Shown here in pieces: positions 1-9,250 of a stretch of DNA of 64,000 bases. Both the position numbers and the translations under genes were made by a program. Origin of the DNA: Candidatus Pacearchaeota archaeon (GTDB lineage: Archaea; Nanobdellota; Nanobdellia; Pacearchaeales; GW2011-AR1); contig JAGLGM010000001.1 in the NCBI GenBank assembly GCA_023144035.1, forward strand, positions 199,422 to 263,421. The letters run 5' to 3'. How positions within the stretch are numbered: position 1 is the first letter of the stretch; every line of letters begins with the position of its first letter. The notes below the pieces were generated by a model that saw nothing but the letters and a program-made list of their open reading frames with translations, was not told the DNA's origin and did not search any database.

Positions 1-559
1 TATCAACAAGTCTATTATTGTCAAGAACAATACATGTATCTGTTACATCTCTAAGTTCTTGTAAACCAAATTCAGCTTTGTCAATTCTTGCTTTTTCTGA
101 TTCAAAAGGCATAGTTACTACTCCAATAACAACTGCTCCAGTTTCTTTAGCAAGTTGAGATATTACTGGCGCTGCACCTGTTCCTGTTCCACCGCCCATT
201 CCTGCGACTACAAAAACCATATCTGCTCCACCTACCATCTTCTTAATATCAACTATTGCTTCTTTTGCAGCTTCTCTCCCTTTTTGAGGAGCTCCACCAC
301 AACCTAATCCACGAGTCAATTCTTTACCAATCAAAACTTTTTCATCTGCTTTTGTAACACTTAAATGTAAAGCATCTGTATTTGCTGCGTAAATTGCTGC
401 TCCATTAATACCTTTATTAAAAAGCCATGTTATTGCATTACAACCCATACCCCCAACACCAATTACCTTAATATTTGCTTTTCCAGCTCTAAGTTCATCA
501 AAGTTAATACTATGAGAGTCTGTATTTGCTATTGCCTCTTTTGCAAAATCGAATACCAT
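1..559 (-). CDS. ftsZ: Cell division protein FtsZ (partial, C-terminus off the left edge)
   Basis: Manual reverse translation gives [66 protein letters not shown]; tubulin signature GGGTGTG. Confidence 0.95.
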   Translation of the reverse strand, partial: MVFDFAKEAIANTDSHSINFDELRAGKANIKVIGVGGMGCNAITWLFNKGINGAAIYAANTDALHLSVTKADEKVLIGKELTRGLGCGGAPQKGREAAKEAIVDIKKMVGGADMVFVVAGMGGGTGTGAAPVISQLAKETGAVVIGVVTMPFESEKARIDKAEFGLQELRDVTDTCIVLDNNRLVD

Positions 560-846
560 CTTTTTTTTAACCTCCTTTTCATTTTATTGTAACTTTTCTA
601 CGAAAAGCTTATATAGTTGTTATGTTTTCAACTATAGTTAAGAAAAAAAGGGAAATCACCTCTTCATACATTCATTAATTATCAAACCACGAATTTGAAT
701 AATTAATATACAAAAATATTAGTAAATAATTCTTTAAATAAATTTTGGTGATGAAAAACAACTAAGAAATTTGTTTACGTTAAAGTTTGGGGAGGCACGA
801 GCTGAAATTTAAAGGTTTCCTCTTGAGTTTAAATCTATCACAAGCT

Positions 847-912
847 GTTCTAAGCGAAGTTGATGAAAATTGTCTTTAAAATTGTCGTTGGGGGTGAAAA
901 GAGCGCGCTTTT
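847..912. repeat. Left arm of imperfect inverted repeat flanking the MFS gene
   Basis: Blocks tgtt..aagcgaagttgatgaaaa, aaattgtc and agcgcgctttt recur in inverse orientation at 2185-2246. Confidence 0.5.
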
Positions 913-979
913 TTGCCTTCTTTTTTTCTAAAAAAGAAAATTCCCATAATATTATAAAAGATTTTCAATTATTTGAATT

Positions 980-2149
980 ATGCAAGATAAATTAAAATCA
1001 AATATCTGGAAGTATTTTCTAATTATCTTAACTAATAGAAGAAATTATTTGCCTATCCTTGCAATTTACTTTTTGACACTTTCAAATACTACTGCTCAAC
1101 AAATTGGATTATATATTGGAATTGGGTGGATTGCAGGATTTCTTTTAGAAATCCCTTCAGGTTATATTTCTGATAAATGGGGACATAAAAAAACATTAAT
1201 TTTAGCTAAATTTTCTATGTTAATTTCAACTCTCTTTTTTATATTTGGAAATTCTCTTCCTTATTTCATTTTGGGATCGTCATTTATTGCTTTAGGCTTT
1301 GCTTTTACATCTGGAACAGGAGGAGCGTTTTTACATAATACTCTTGTCGGATTAAAAAGAGAAAAAGAATATGGAAATATTGGTGGAAAAATTAGAGCAA
1401 AAGCTTCATTGGTTTCAGCAGGAATGATTTTACTATTACCTTTATTGACAAAAATTTCATTTATTATGCCTATTAAAATATATTTAATCTTTGATATAGT
1501 TGGAATTTTAGTAGCATTTTCTCTATATTCTCCTAAAATAAAGTATGGCGCAAAAGACGAAGAAGGAGAAAAAATATGGTCACAATTAAAGAGATTTAAG
1601 GGAACGGGATTTTATACTACTTCTCTTTTTATTGGAATGCTTGGAGGTTTTATGATGGCACTTTCTCCGTTCAAGGAACCTTTTGTAGAATCCTTAGGGT
1701 TCCCCATTATATTTATAGGTTCAATAATGGCACTTTCTAGGGTGGTTTGGTTTATTGTTGGACATAATTTAAAATTCTTAAAAAAGATAAAGATTCAAAG
1801 GCTACTCTTTTATGAAATCTTTTTCTTTTCAGGATTGATTATATTAATCTCGCAATTAACAAATCCTTATTTAATTGGTGCAATGTTTGCAATACTAATA
1901 GGATATTGGCATGGACGAAGTTCATTGATTGGAGAATATTATTTGAATAATTTTTTGATAAATAAGAGATATAAGGCAACAATGCTTTCGATTAAACAAC
2001 AAATTGGAAAATTGTTTGAATCTGGTATTGCATTACTTATCGGATTCGTTATGGCTATTTCTTTTAGTTCTGGTTTTTTAATTTTGGGAATTTGTATGTT
2101 TCTTATTTTGTTGGCTATTTATCCATTTTTGAAAAAATGTGAAAAATAA
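980..2149 (+). CDS. MFS-family transporter
   Basis: 389 aa polytopic protein; MFS motif GYISDKWGHKKTL. Confidence 0.8.
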   Translation: MQDKLKSNIWKYFLIILTNRRNYLPILAIYFLTLSNTTAQQIGLYIGIGWIAGFLLEIPSGYISDKWGHKKTLILAKFSMLISTLFFIFGNSLPYFILGSSFIALGFAFTSGTGGAFLHNTLVGLKREKEYGNIGGKIRAKASLVSAGMILLLPLLTKISFIMPIKIYLIFDIVGILVAFSLYSPKIKYGAKDEEGEKIWSQLKRFKGTGFYTTSLFIGMLGGFMMALSPFKEPFVESLGFPIIFIGSIMALSRVVWFIVGHNLKFLKKIKIQRLLFYEIFFFSGLIILISQLTNPYLIGAMFAILIGYWHGRSSLIGEYYLNNFLINKRYKATMLSIKQQIGKLFESGIALLIGFVMAISFSSGFLILGICMFLILLAIYPFLKKCEK

Positions 2150-2184
2150 TTCGCAGCGAAGCTGATTATCTGTTTTTATCTTTG

Positions 2185-2246
2185 ATAAAACGCGCTCCCT
2201 GTCTTTTGTTTTGACAATTTTGTTTTCAGCAATTTCGTTTAACATC
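2185..2246. repeat. Right arm of imperfect inverted repeat flanking the MFS gene
   Basis: Reverse complement tgttaaacgaaattgctgaaaacaaaattgtc...gagcgcgtttt matches the left arm in three collinear blocks. Confidence 0.5.
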
Positions 2247-2304
2247 AGGTTTAAGGAGAGTTTCGACTAAAAGGTATAAATAAATTTTCATAGTTTAAAA
2301 TCAA

Positions 2305-2718
2305 TTAAATCAAAGGTAAAATAACTTGTATAGAGCCAATTCCACCTTGAATAACACTTACAACAACTCCCCGCAAAACAGCAAACAAGATTAAAGACAA
2401 TATAATTACAAATGCCAATTCTAATGCCCATATTCCAAGAGCTCTACCCCAACCTACCTTAAAAAAAGTCTTAATTAAAAATATATTAAATACAATTAAA
2501 GCTATACTTAAAACAATATTTAATGCCACAATAGAAATAAAACTTATGATTACACCTATAACTGCTGTTATTAAAACAACTTTAAATGCAGGAACAAAAA
2601 CCTTTCTCTGTTTAAGAATACTAGCTGAAAGCATTAAAAGAAGCGTCCCTATTATTAACAAAACTATTAAAGAAATTATAGTAGTTAAAATAACAAGTCC
2701 TATCGCCCCTAATACCAT
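2305..2718 (-). CDS. Small polytopic membrane protein, unknown function
   Basis: 137 aa, several hydrophobic segments. Confidence 0.65.
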   Translation of the reverse strand: MVLGAIGLVILTTIISLIVLLIIGTLLLMLSASILKQRKVFVPAFKVVLITAVIGVIISFISIVALNIVLSIALIVFNIFLIKTFFKVGWGRALGIWALELAFVIILSLILFAVLRGVVVSVIQGGIGSIQVILPLI

Positions 2719-2740
2719 AAATATATTAGGAAAAAGTTAT

Positions 2741-3313
2741 TTATAAATCTATATTCTTCTCCAAAGATTCTATCTTTTTCCAAGTATTTTTTAATTTCTC
2801 ATTTGCTCTTTTAACAAGTATCTTTAAGAAATCATCATCTACTAGAATCTTTCCATTATCAATTATTGGAAACTCTAATCTTTCTGTACTATTTAATTCA
2901 ACAATATATCTTTTATCTACTGCAATAATTCCTGACTTTTTCCAACCAGCTAATCTTGCTTTAGTACATAATTTATTAGCATCTTCAAGTGTTTTACAAG
3001 CAACATGAAGTGCACAAGGATCTAATTTAAATTTTATTGACTTTTTAGCTTTCTTAACATCTTCTAAATTTTTTTTTAATTGTTCAAAACTAATTAAATT
3101 ATGATATCTTTTAAGAAATAAATCCCTTGCTTTTTCATCTTGATCAGCAATTATAATTACTCGCCCAGAACAAGAAGAAGTTGTATAATAATTATCAGAC
3201 TTATTTATCTTCTCGCACAAACTAATAATTTTCTCATCCCACTTTCCAATATGGGATTTATCTTTTTTAGAAAGAATTTCTTTTTTCCGCTGTAAAAATA
3301 TGTCTTGAGGCAT
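2741..3313 (-). CDS. taw3: TYW3-family tRNA wybutosine-synthesis methyltransferase
   Basis: N-terminal WDEKI..LC..IN..DNYYTTSSCSGR motif typical of TYW3/Taw3. Confidence 0.85.
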   Translation of the reverse strand: MPQDIFLQRKKEILSKKDKSHIGKWDEKIISLCEKINKSDNYYTTSSCSGRVIIIADQDEKARDLFLKRYHNLISFEQLKKNLEDVKKAKKSIKFKLDPCALHVACKTLEDANKLCTKARLAGWKKSGIIAVDKRYIVELNSTERLEFPIIDNGKILVDDDFLKILVKRANEKLKNTWKKIESLEKNIDL

Positions 3314-3363
3314 AATAAATTCAATAAGAAAATCTTTATATATTTTAAGGAACTTTCTAAGCT

Positions 3364-3996
3364 ATGAAAAATCTAAGAATCTCAATAATTGGGCCAGGAA
3401 ATATTAAATATCATTATCAAGATCTTTTAAGAATAAAAGAAAAAACTCTAAAAAAACACATCAACAACCTTGGAAAAGTAATTGCAGAATCAAATAATTC
3501 TATTGCAATTGTACCTGATAAAGGAATTTGTTTAGAAATAGCAAAATCATATAAAAAACAAGGTGGAAAACAAGTTTTAGCAATAGTTCCTAAAGATGAT
3601 AAAAAATATGGAACAAAACATCTAAAACAATATATTTTTGAAAAAAACTTATTTGATAAAACAATTAATTCAAAAACATGGCAAGAACAATTATTTAATT
3701 TATGTTTATATGGAGATGTTTGTCTTTATTTAGGCTCAAGTATAGGTTCAAATGCAGAACTTTTAGCATCAGTATATAGATATAATAAACTAAACAAATT
3801 TAAGAAAAACAAAAAGAAATTTGATAAAGAAATTAAAGCAGGGTCTGAAATTCATCTAACTTTTATAATTTATACTCCTTTTTTAAAATCAAAGAGACTT
3901 CCTACAGAAACAGAAGCTTATTTTAAAAAATTTAAAATAAAATTAGAATATGTTAAATCTCCAAAACAATTGAAAGAAAAACTTCAAAAATTATGA
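3364..3996 (+). CDS. SLOG/LOG-like Rossmann-fold nucleotide-binding protein
   Basis: IIGPGN..., DKGICLEIAKSYKKQGGKQVLAIVP, YLGSSIGSNAELL glycine-rich pattern. Confidence 0.5.
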   Translation: MKNLRISIIGPGNIKYHYQDLLRIKEKTLKKHINNLGKVIAESNNSIAIVPDKGICLEIAKSYKKQGGKQVLAIVPKDDKKYGTKHLKQYIFEKNLFDKTINSKTWQEQLFNLCLYGDVCLYLGSSIGSNAELLASVYRYNKLNKFKKNKKKFDKEIKAGSEIHLTFIIYTPFLKSKRLPTETEAYFKKFKIKLEYVKSPKQLKEKLQKL

Positions 3997-4656
3997 TTTC
4001 TCAAGAATTTGAGCATTTATTCCTTCTTCTTTACAAAGTTCAACAAATTCCTTTGCATCTTCTTCACTCCCAATTATACTCGCATAATGCATTGGAATAA
4101 CTAAAGTAGGTTTTATTATTTTAGCTGCTTCAACAGCCTCCTCAGCACTCATTGTAAACCTACCTCCAATAGGAAGTAAAGCCACAAATTCCTTGTCTGA
4201 TTGATTATGGCCTGTTAATTTTTGCATCTCTGGTATAACATCTGTATCTCCTGCATGATAAATTATAACCCCATTCATTTTTATCAAATATCCTACCCAT
4301 CCTTCATCTTGAGGATGAAAATGTTTATCAACATTATAAGCAGGTAAAGTAGAAATTTTTATATTTCCAAATTCAACTTCTTGCCCTACTTCAACAACAT
4401 GAATTTCAATAGGTACATCGAATCTAGTAATCTTACTCTGACAATCTGCAGGAGCAATAATTTTTGTTCCTTCTTGAATAATCTTTTCAATATCTGCAAC
4501 ACTACAATGGTCATAATGACTATGAGTTAATAAGATAATATCTGCTTTTTCAGAATCTTCTTTAATATTATATGGATCTATGTAAATTGTTTTGCCATCC
4601 TTTATCAAAAATCCAGCATGTCCTAACCATTTAATATCTACATTTCCTATGTTCAT
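3991..4656 (-). CDS. Metal-dependent hydrolase, UPF0173-type metallo-beta-lactamase fold
   Basis: WLGHAGFLIKDGKTIYIDPY, LLTHSHYDHCS, IYHAGDTD, PMHYASI. Confidence 0.85.
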   Translation of the reverse strand: MNIGNVDIKWLGHAGFLIKDGKTIYIDPYNIKEDSEKADIILLTHSHYDHCSVADIEKIIQEGTKIIAPADCQSKITRFDVPIEIHVVEVGQEVEFGNIKISTLPAYNVDKHFHPQDEGWVGYLIKMNGVIIYHAGDTDVIPEMQKLTGHNQSDKEFVALLPIGGRFTMSAEEAVEAAKIIKPTLVIPMHYASIIGSEEDAKEFVELCKEEGINAQILEKS

Positions 4657-4686
4657 AAAAATTCAAAGAACTCTCGATTTTTAAAG

Positions 4687-5490
4687 TTAATCAATATCTA
4701 AAAGGATGTAATCTCCAGAATGACCTACATTATACACTTCTGTTTTTCCTATCTTCTTTTTCCCCTTTGCTTCATGAATGTGTCCACAAAAAACATATCT
4801 AGGTTGTTTCTTCTTTGTATACTCTAAAATAACTTTGCTTCCAGCATGTTTCCCTATCCATTTTTTAGGAGGATCATATTTATTACTTACTTTATCTAAA
4901 ATACCATATGGAGGTTGATGACAAACTAAAATATCAATTTTTTTAAATTTTTTCAAAACTTTTTTAGCTTTACTTGTTTCGTTCTTGGCTTTCTTCATCT
5001 CTTTTTTAAAATCTTTTGGTTTAAATTCATTAACCCAGCTAGTATCAACAAAATATTCTAAGAAACCAACACGCAAATTATTAATTTTCCTTAACCTATT
5101 TTTAACTAAAAAAATATTTTTCATGTTATTAATCATTCCAAGAGTATAATTAATTTTAATTCCATATTCTTTTTTATCTCTTCTAACTTGTTTTAAAGTA
5201 GTAATTCCAACATTTCCTTGAATAGTATAAACAGGAGCAAATTTCCTTAATTTATTTAAAATTTCAATTGTAGAATTATGAACTTCTGTATCAACTGTTT
5301 TGATATATTTAGCATCTTTTTCTAATTCTTCTAACCCTTTTGCTTTTCTCTTTAAATTATCAAAAAACCATTTTCTAGCTAAATCAACTTTTCCTAAATC
5401 TCCTGTAATTAAAATTACATCTGCTTGTTTTAAAATAGATTTTTTATACTTACTATACCCATGGGGATCCCCAATAACTAATATCTTCAT
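4687..5490 (-). CDS. Calcineurin-like metallophosphoesterase
   Basis: GDPHG, ITGDLG, GNVG, VCHQPPYG, FCGHIHEAKG motifs. Confidence 0.85.
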   Translation of the reverse strand: MKILVIGDPHGYSKYKKSILKQADVILITGDLGKVDLARKWFFDNLKRKAKGLEELEKDAKYIKTVDTEVHNSTIEILNKLRKFAPVYTIQGNVGITTLKQVRRDKKEYGIKINYTLGMINNMKNIFLVKNRLRKINNLRVGFLEYFVDTSWVNEFKPKDFKKEMKKAKNETSKAKKVLKKFKKIDILVCHQPPYGILDKVSNKYDPPKKWIGKHAGSKVILEYTKKKQPRYVFCGHIHEAKGKKKIGKTEVYNVGHSGDYILLDID

Positions 5491-5570
5491 AACATCTCAA
5501 ACAAAATCAAATTTAAAAACCTAACTAATAAAATAAAAAAAGAAAATAAAAAATAAAAATAAAAATAAAA

Positions 5571-5774
5571 TTATTCTTCGTCTGAATCTTCTTCATCTTC
5601 TGAAGCATCTTCATCACTATCTTCAGATTTTTCTTCTACATCATCGTCGTCTGAATCATCTTTAGCTTCTTCTTTGTCTTCGTTATCTTCTACTTTTTCT
5701 TCAACCTTTTCTTCTTCTGTAGAATCTTCCTCAACCTTTTCTTTGTGTTCTTCTTCCATTGTATTTCCCTCCAT
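5571..5774 (-). CDS. Highly acidic low-complexity small protein
   Basis: 67 aa dominated by E/D with K and S; ATG start. Confidence 0.5.
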   Translation of the reverse strand: MEGNTMEEEHKEKVEEDSTEEEKVEEKVEDNEDKEEAKDDSDDDDVEEKSEDSDEDASEDEEDSDEE

Positions 5775-5911
5775 TTTATATAAAATACCACTAATCTATT
5801 TTGCTTTTAAAGATGAATTTCTACTTAAGAATTAAGAAAAAACCTACAAAAGATTTATAAAAGAAATTCTAAGGATTAAATCTTATTTGTGTCTAAACTT
5901 AAACTTAAAAG

Positions 5912-6289
5912 CTACAACATAATAGAAGTTCCTAATCTAGACAAATGTGGGTCTCCTGTTAAAACCTTAGCATCATTTAAAATAGCAGTGTTCAAAATAA
6001 TCATATCTGCAAACCCCATACTCTTAATTTTCTTTTTAGTCTTATTATACAATTTTCCAAATTCCAAAACAAACTCTTCATTAATTCCGGCTATTTGAGA
6101 ATTATGTTTAATAAAATCTAAAAGCTCCTTGCAATTCCACCCTTCTTTATCTGCTTTATAGCTTAATTCTAAAAGAACTATCAAAGGAGTTAAAACTTCA
6201 TTATTTTCAAGATAATTCTTAACTTCAAGCCCCTTTTTACCTCCTTCAAAATACTCTATCCACGCAAAAGTATCAAAAATTATTTTCAT
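5912..6289 (-). CDS. PIN-domain ribonuclease toxin (VapC-like)
   Basis: MKIIFDTFAWIEYFEG, LIVLLELSYKA, FADMIILNTAILNDAKVLTGDPHL. Confidence 0.8.
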   Translation of the reverse strand: MKIIFDTFAWIEYFEGGKKGLEVKNYLENNEVLTPLIVLLELSYKADKEGWNCKELLDFIKHNSQIAGINEEFVLEFGKLYNKTKKKIKSMGFADMIILNTAILNDAKVLTGDPHLSRLGTSIML

Positions 6290-6501
6290 TTTAACCTATT
6301 AGAATCCTTCCACATTTCTTCCCGCTCTTTTCTTGTAAAAGATTTTGTTTTTCCTTTCAAAGCTCCAAACATAGAATCCTTAACCCCTTCTTTTTTCATA
6401 ACAAGCTCAATTATCAATTTATCAAATGAAGAAATTTTTTCTTTTTCTTTTAACTCTTTAATTAAATTAAATGTTTTTTCTTTCAAAGCAATAGTTTTCA
6501 T
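6286..6501 (-). CDS. VapB-type antitoxin
   Basis: 71 aa overlapping the PIN gene start by 4 nt; DUF217/VapB-like. Confidence 0.7.
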   Translation of the reverse strand: MKTIALKEKTFNLIKELKEKEKISSFDKLIIELVMKKEGVKDSMFGALKGKTKSFTRKEREEMWKDSNRLK

Positions 6502-6535
6502 ATTATAATATATAACTTATAACTTATAAATCTTT

Positions 6536-7822
6536 CTAAGGATTAAGCCTATTTGGAGTTCTTGGAAAAGCTATAGCATCTTTAACTGTATCAAATCCAC
6601 ATATCCAAGCAACAAATCTTTCAACACCTAAACCAAAACCAGAATGAGGGACACTTCCATATCTTCTAGAATCTAAATACCAATCAGAAGTTCCTAAATC
6701 TACTTTAGCTTTTTTTAATCTTTCTTTAATCTTCTCTAAACTTGGCTCTCTTTGTGAACCATCAACTAATTCCCCTATATTTGGAGCTAAAAGATTAAAA
6801 TTAGTTCCTGTTCCTGGTTTTTTTAAATCCTCTCCATGATAAAACTTCAAAAGTTTTAAAGGATAATTAGTAACAAAAACAAATTTATCTCCATAATATT
6901 TAGCTAAACCTCTTTCTTCATGAGCTCCAAAATCATCACCTTGTTTTATTTTGTGTCCTTTTTCTTTTAATTTTTTAATTGCTTCTTCATAAGTTATTCG
7001 TTTAAATGAAGCTTTAACTTGCTTAAGCATAGGAATATCTGCTCCTAAAATTTCAAGTTCTTTTTTATTTTCTTTTAAAACTTTATTAATAGCATAAACA
7101 ATACATTCTTCTGCCATATCCATATTACCTTTTAAATCCATCCAAGCACTTTCAAGTTCAAAATGCCAAAATTCTGTTACATGCCAAGGTGTTTTAGACC
7201 TCTCTGCTCTAAAACTTGGAGCAATTGTATATGCTTTTTCCACAGCACTAATAAAATTTTCAGCATAAAATTGCCAAGATTGAGTTAAGTATGCTTTTTT
7301 TCCAAAATATTTTAATTCAAATGTTTCAGAACCACCTTCACTAGTAGCCCCACTTAAAGAAGGAGCTTCTACTTCTGTAAATCCTTTTTTCCGCATAAGT
7401 TCATGAAAAGCAAAAAGAACTGTAGATCTAATTTTCAAACTAGAAATCATCTTCCTACTTCTCAACCACAAATGCCTTCTATCCCCTAACAAATCTTCAT
7501 TCAAATCTTTTTGAATTGGAAACTCATTTGACACCCCTATAATATTTAATTTATCAACAGATATTTCATAACCTGTTGGTGCACGTTTATCTGCTTTAAT
7601 TATTCCTTCAATCTCTACAGATGCTTCTACTTGTAATTTATCAATATCATTCCATTGTTTCATAAATTTCTTTCTATCTACAACACATTGAATAATGTTT
7701 GTAGAATCTCTTAAAACCAAAAATCTCAATTTATTCGAACCTCTTTCTCTATAAATCCAGCCCCTAACAGAAACCTTTCCTTTGCCTTTATTTATAGCCT
7801 CTTGGATTGATATGAATTTCAT
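6536..7822 (-). CDS. asnS: Asparaginyl-tRNA synthetase
   Basis: Class II core: VEAPSLSGATSEGGSETFELKYFGKKAYLTQSWQFYAE, FRAERS.TPWHVTEFWHFE, GFGLGVERFVAWICG. Confidence 0.9.
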   Translation of the reverse strand: MKFISIQEAINKGKGKVSVRGWIYRERGSNKLRFLVLRDSTNIIQCVVDRKKFMKQWNDIDKLQVEASVEIEGIIKADKRAPTGYEISVDKLNIIGVSNEFPIQKDLNEDLLGDRRHLWLRSRKMISSLKIRSTVLFAFHELMRKKGFTEVEAPSLSGATSEGGSETFELKYFGKKAYLTQSWQFYAENFISAVEKAYTIAPSFRAERSKTPWHVTEFWHFELESAWMDLKGNMDMAEECIVYAINKVLKENKKELEILGADIPMLKQVKASFKRITYEEAIKKLKEKGHKIKQGDDFGAHEERGLAKYYGDKFVFVTNYPLKLLKFYHGEDLKKPGTGTNFNLLAPNIGELVDGSQREPSLEKIKERLKKAKVDLGTSDWYLDSRRYGSVPHSGFGLGVERFVAWICGFDTVKDAIAFPRTPNRLNP

Positions 7823-9216
7823 TTCTTAACTTTCTTCCCTTTATTCTTAAACTCAAGCCCAACTTCATCAAGTTGTTCTTGATAAACATCAGAAGGAGAA
7901 TCCATCATAACATCTCTTGCTTCTTTATTTTTTGGAAAAGCAATTACTTCCCTTATATTATCTTCTCCAGCCATTAATTGAACAAGCCTATCCATTCCTA
8001 AAGCAATGCCTCCATGAGGCGGAGCCCCAAACTGAAGTGCATTAAGTAAAAACCCAAATTTCTTTTTTGCCTCTTCTTTAGAAATTTTTAAAATATCAAA
8101 TACTTTTGATTGAACTTCTGAATCATGAATTCTAATACTTCCTCCACCAATTTCAGAACCATTCAATACAACATCATAAGCTTTTGATTTTGACTTTTCA
8201 TTAAAATCTAATTTACCTTTTTTACCTGTAATTGGAGTTGTAAAAGGATGATGAACTGACTTATATCTTTTATCTTCTTTTGAATATTCAAAAGTTGGAA
8301 AATCAACAATCCAACAAAAAGCAAATTCATTTACATCATTTTTATTTTTTCTTAAATCAGGATTATCTCTCCCATATTTTTTCATTGATTCATCATAAGA
8401 AATCCTCTTAAAAGGTGTTTTAATTTCTTTATTTAAAACTTTTTTAAAAACATGTTTTAACATTCTTTCAAGTATATTAATAATATCATCTTCTTCTATA
8501 AAACTCATTTCAACATCTACTTGGGTAAATTCTGGTTGTCTATCTTTACGAGAATCTTCGTCTCTAAAACACCTTGGAATTTGTATATATTTATCAAAAC
8601 CAGCAACTTGGCTTAATTGTTTAAATATTTGAGGACTTTGAGGTAAAGCATAAACTTTTCCTTTTTCTTTTCTAGAAGGAACTAAAAAATCACGTGCACC
8701 TTCTGGTGTTGATTTTGCTAAAATAGGAGTTTCAATATTTACAAAACCTTCTTTTTCAAAAAACTCTAAAACAGCAGAAGTAATCTTTCCACGCAAAATA
8801 ATATTTTTTTGCATTTTCTCTGTTCTTAAATCTAAAAATCTATATTCAAGTCTAATTTCTTCTGAATTTTCTGCTTTTAAATCAAAAGGCATTTTAGGAC
8901 ATAGATTAAATATTTCTAATTCATCAACATTAATTTCGATTCCTCCTTGTTTACCCATATCTTTATTTTCTTGTCCTTTAGGTCTTGCCTTAACTTCTCC
9001 ATTAATTTTAATAGAAGATTCTAATGTAAGACTTTTAGCATTTTCAAATCCTTTAGAATCTTTTGGAATAATACATTGAACTTTCCCGTATCTATCTCTT
9101 AAAACAAGAAAAACCATTGATTTAAAATATCTAATAGAATCAATCCAACCACAAAGACTTACTTTACTTCCAGCAAGTTTTTCATCTACTTCTCCAAGAT
9201 TGTGTGTTCTTAACAT
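7819..9216 (-). CDS. aspS: Aspartyl-tRNA synthetase, bacterial-type core, apparently lacking the GAD insertion
   Basis: STPEGARDFLVPSR, YALPQSPQIFKQL, RCFRDEDSRKDRQPEFTQVDVEMSF, YGRDNPDLR followed after ~10 aa by FCWIVDFPTFEY. Confidence 0.92.
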   Translation of the reverse strand: MLRTHNLGEVDEKLAGSKVSLCGWIDSIRYFKSMVFLVLRDRYGKVQCIIPKDSKGFENAKSLTLESSIKINGEVKARPKGQENKDMGKQGGIEINVDELEIFNLCPKMPFDLKAENSEEIRLEYRFLDLRTEKMQKNIILRGKITSAVLEFFEKEGFVNIETPILAKSTPEGARDFLVPSRKEKGKVYALPQSPQIFKQLSQVAGFDKYIQIPRCFRDEDSRKDRQPEFTQVDVEMSFIEEDDIINILERMLKHVFKKVLNKEIKTPFKRISYDESMKKYGRDNPDLRKNKNDVNEFAFCWIVDFPTFEYSKEDKRYKSVHHPFTTPITGKKGKLDFNEKSKSKAYDVVLNGSEIGGGSIRIHDSEVQSKVFDILKISKEEAKKKFGFLLNALQFGAPPHGGIALGMDRLVQLMAGEDNIREVIAFPKNKEARDVMMDSPSDVYQEQLDEVGLEFKNKGKKVKK

Positions 9217-9250
9217 AGAATATGTAGAAAAAGAGAATTTATTAATCTTA

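Noticed and set aside
748-805. Possible C/D box sRNA (GTGATGA ... CTGA) upstream of the MFS gene
   Set aside because: C and D boxes present but no convincing D'/C' boxes or terminal stem; too weak to call
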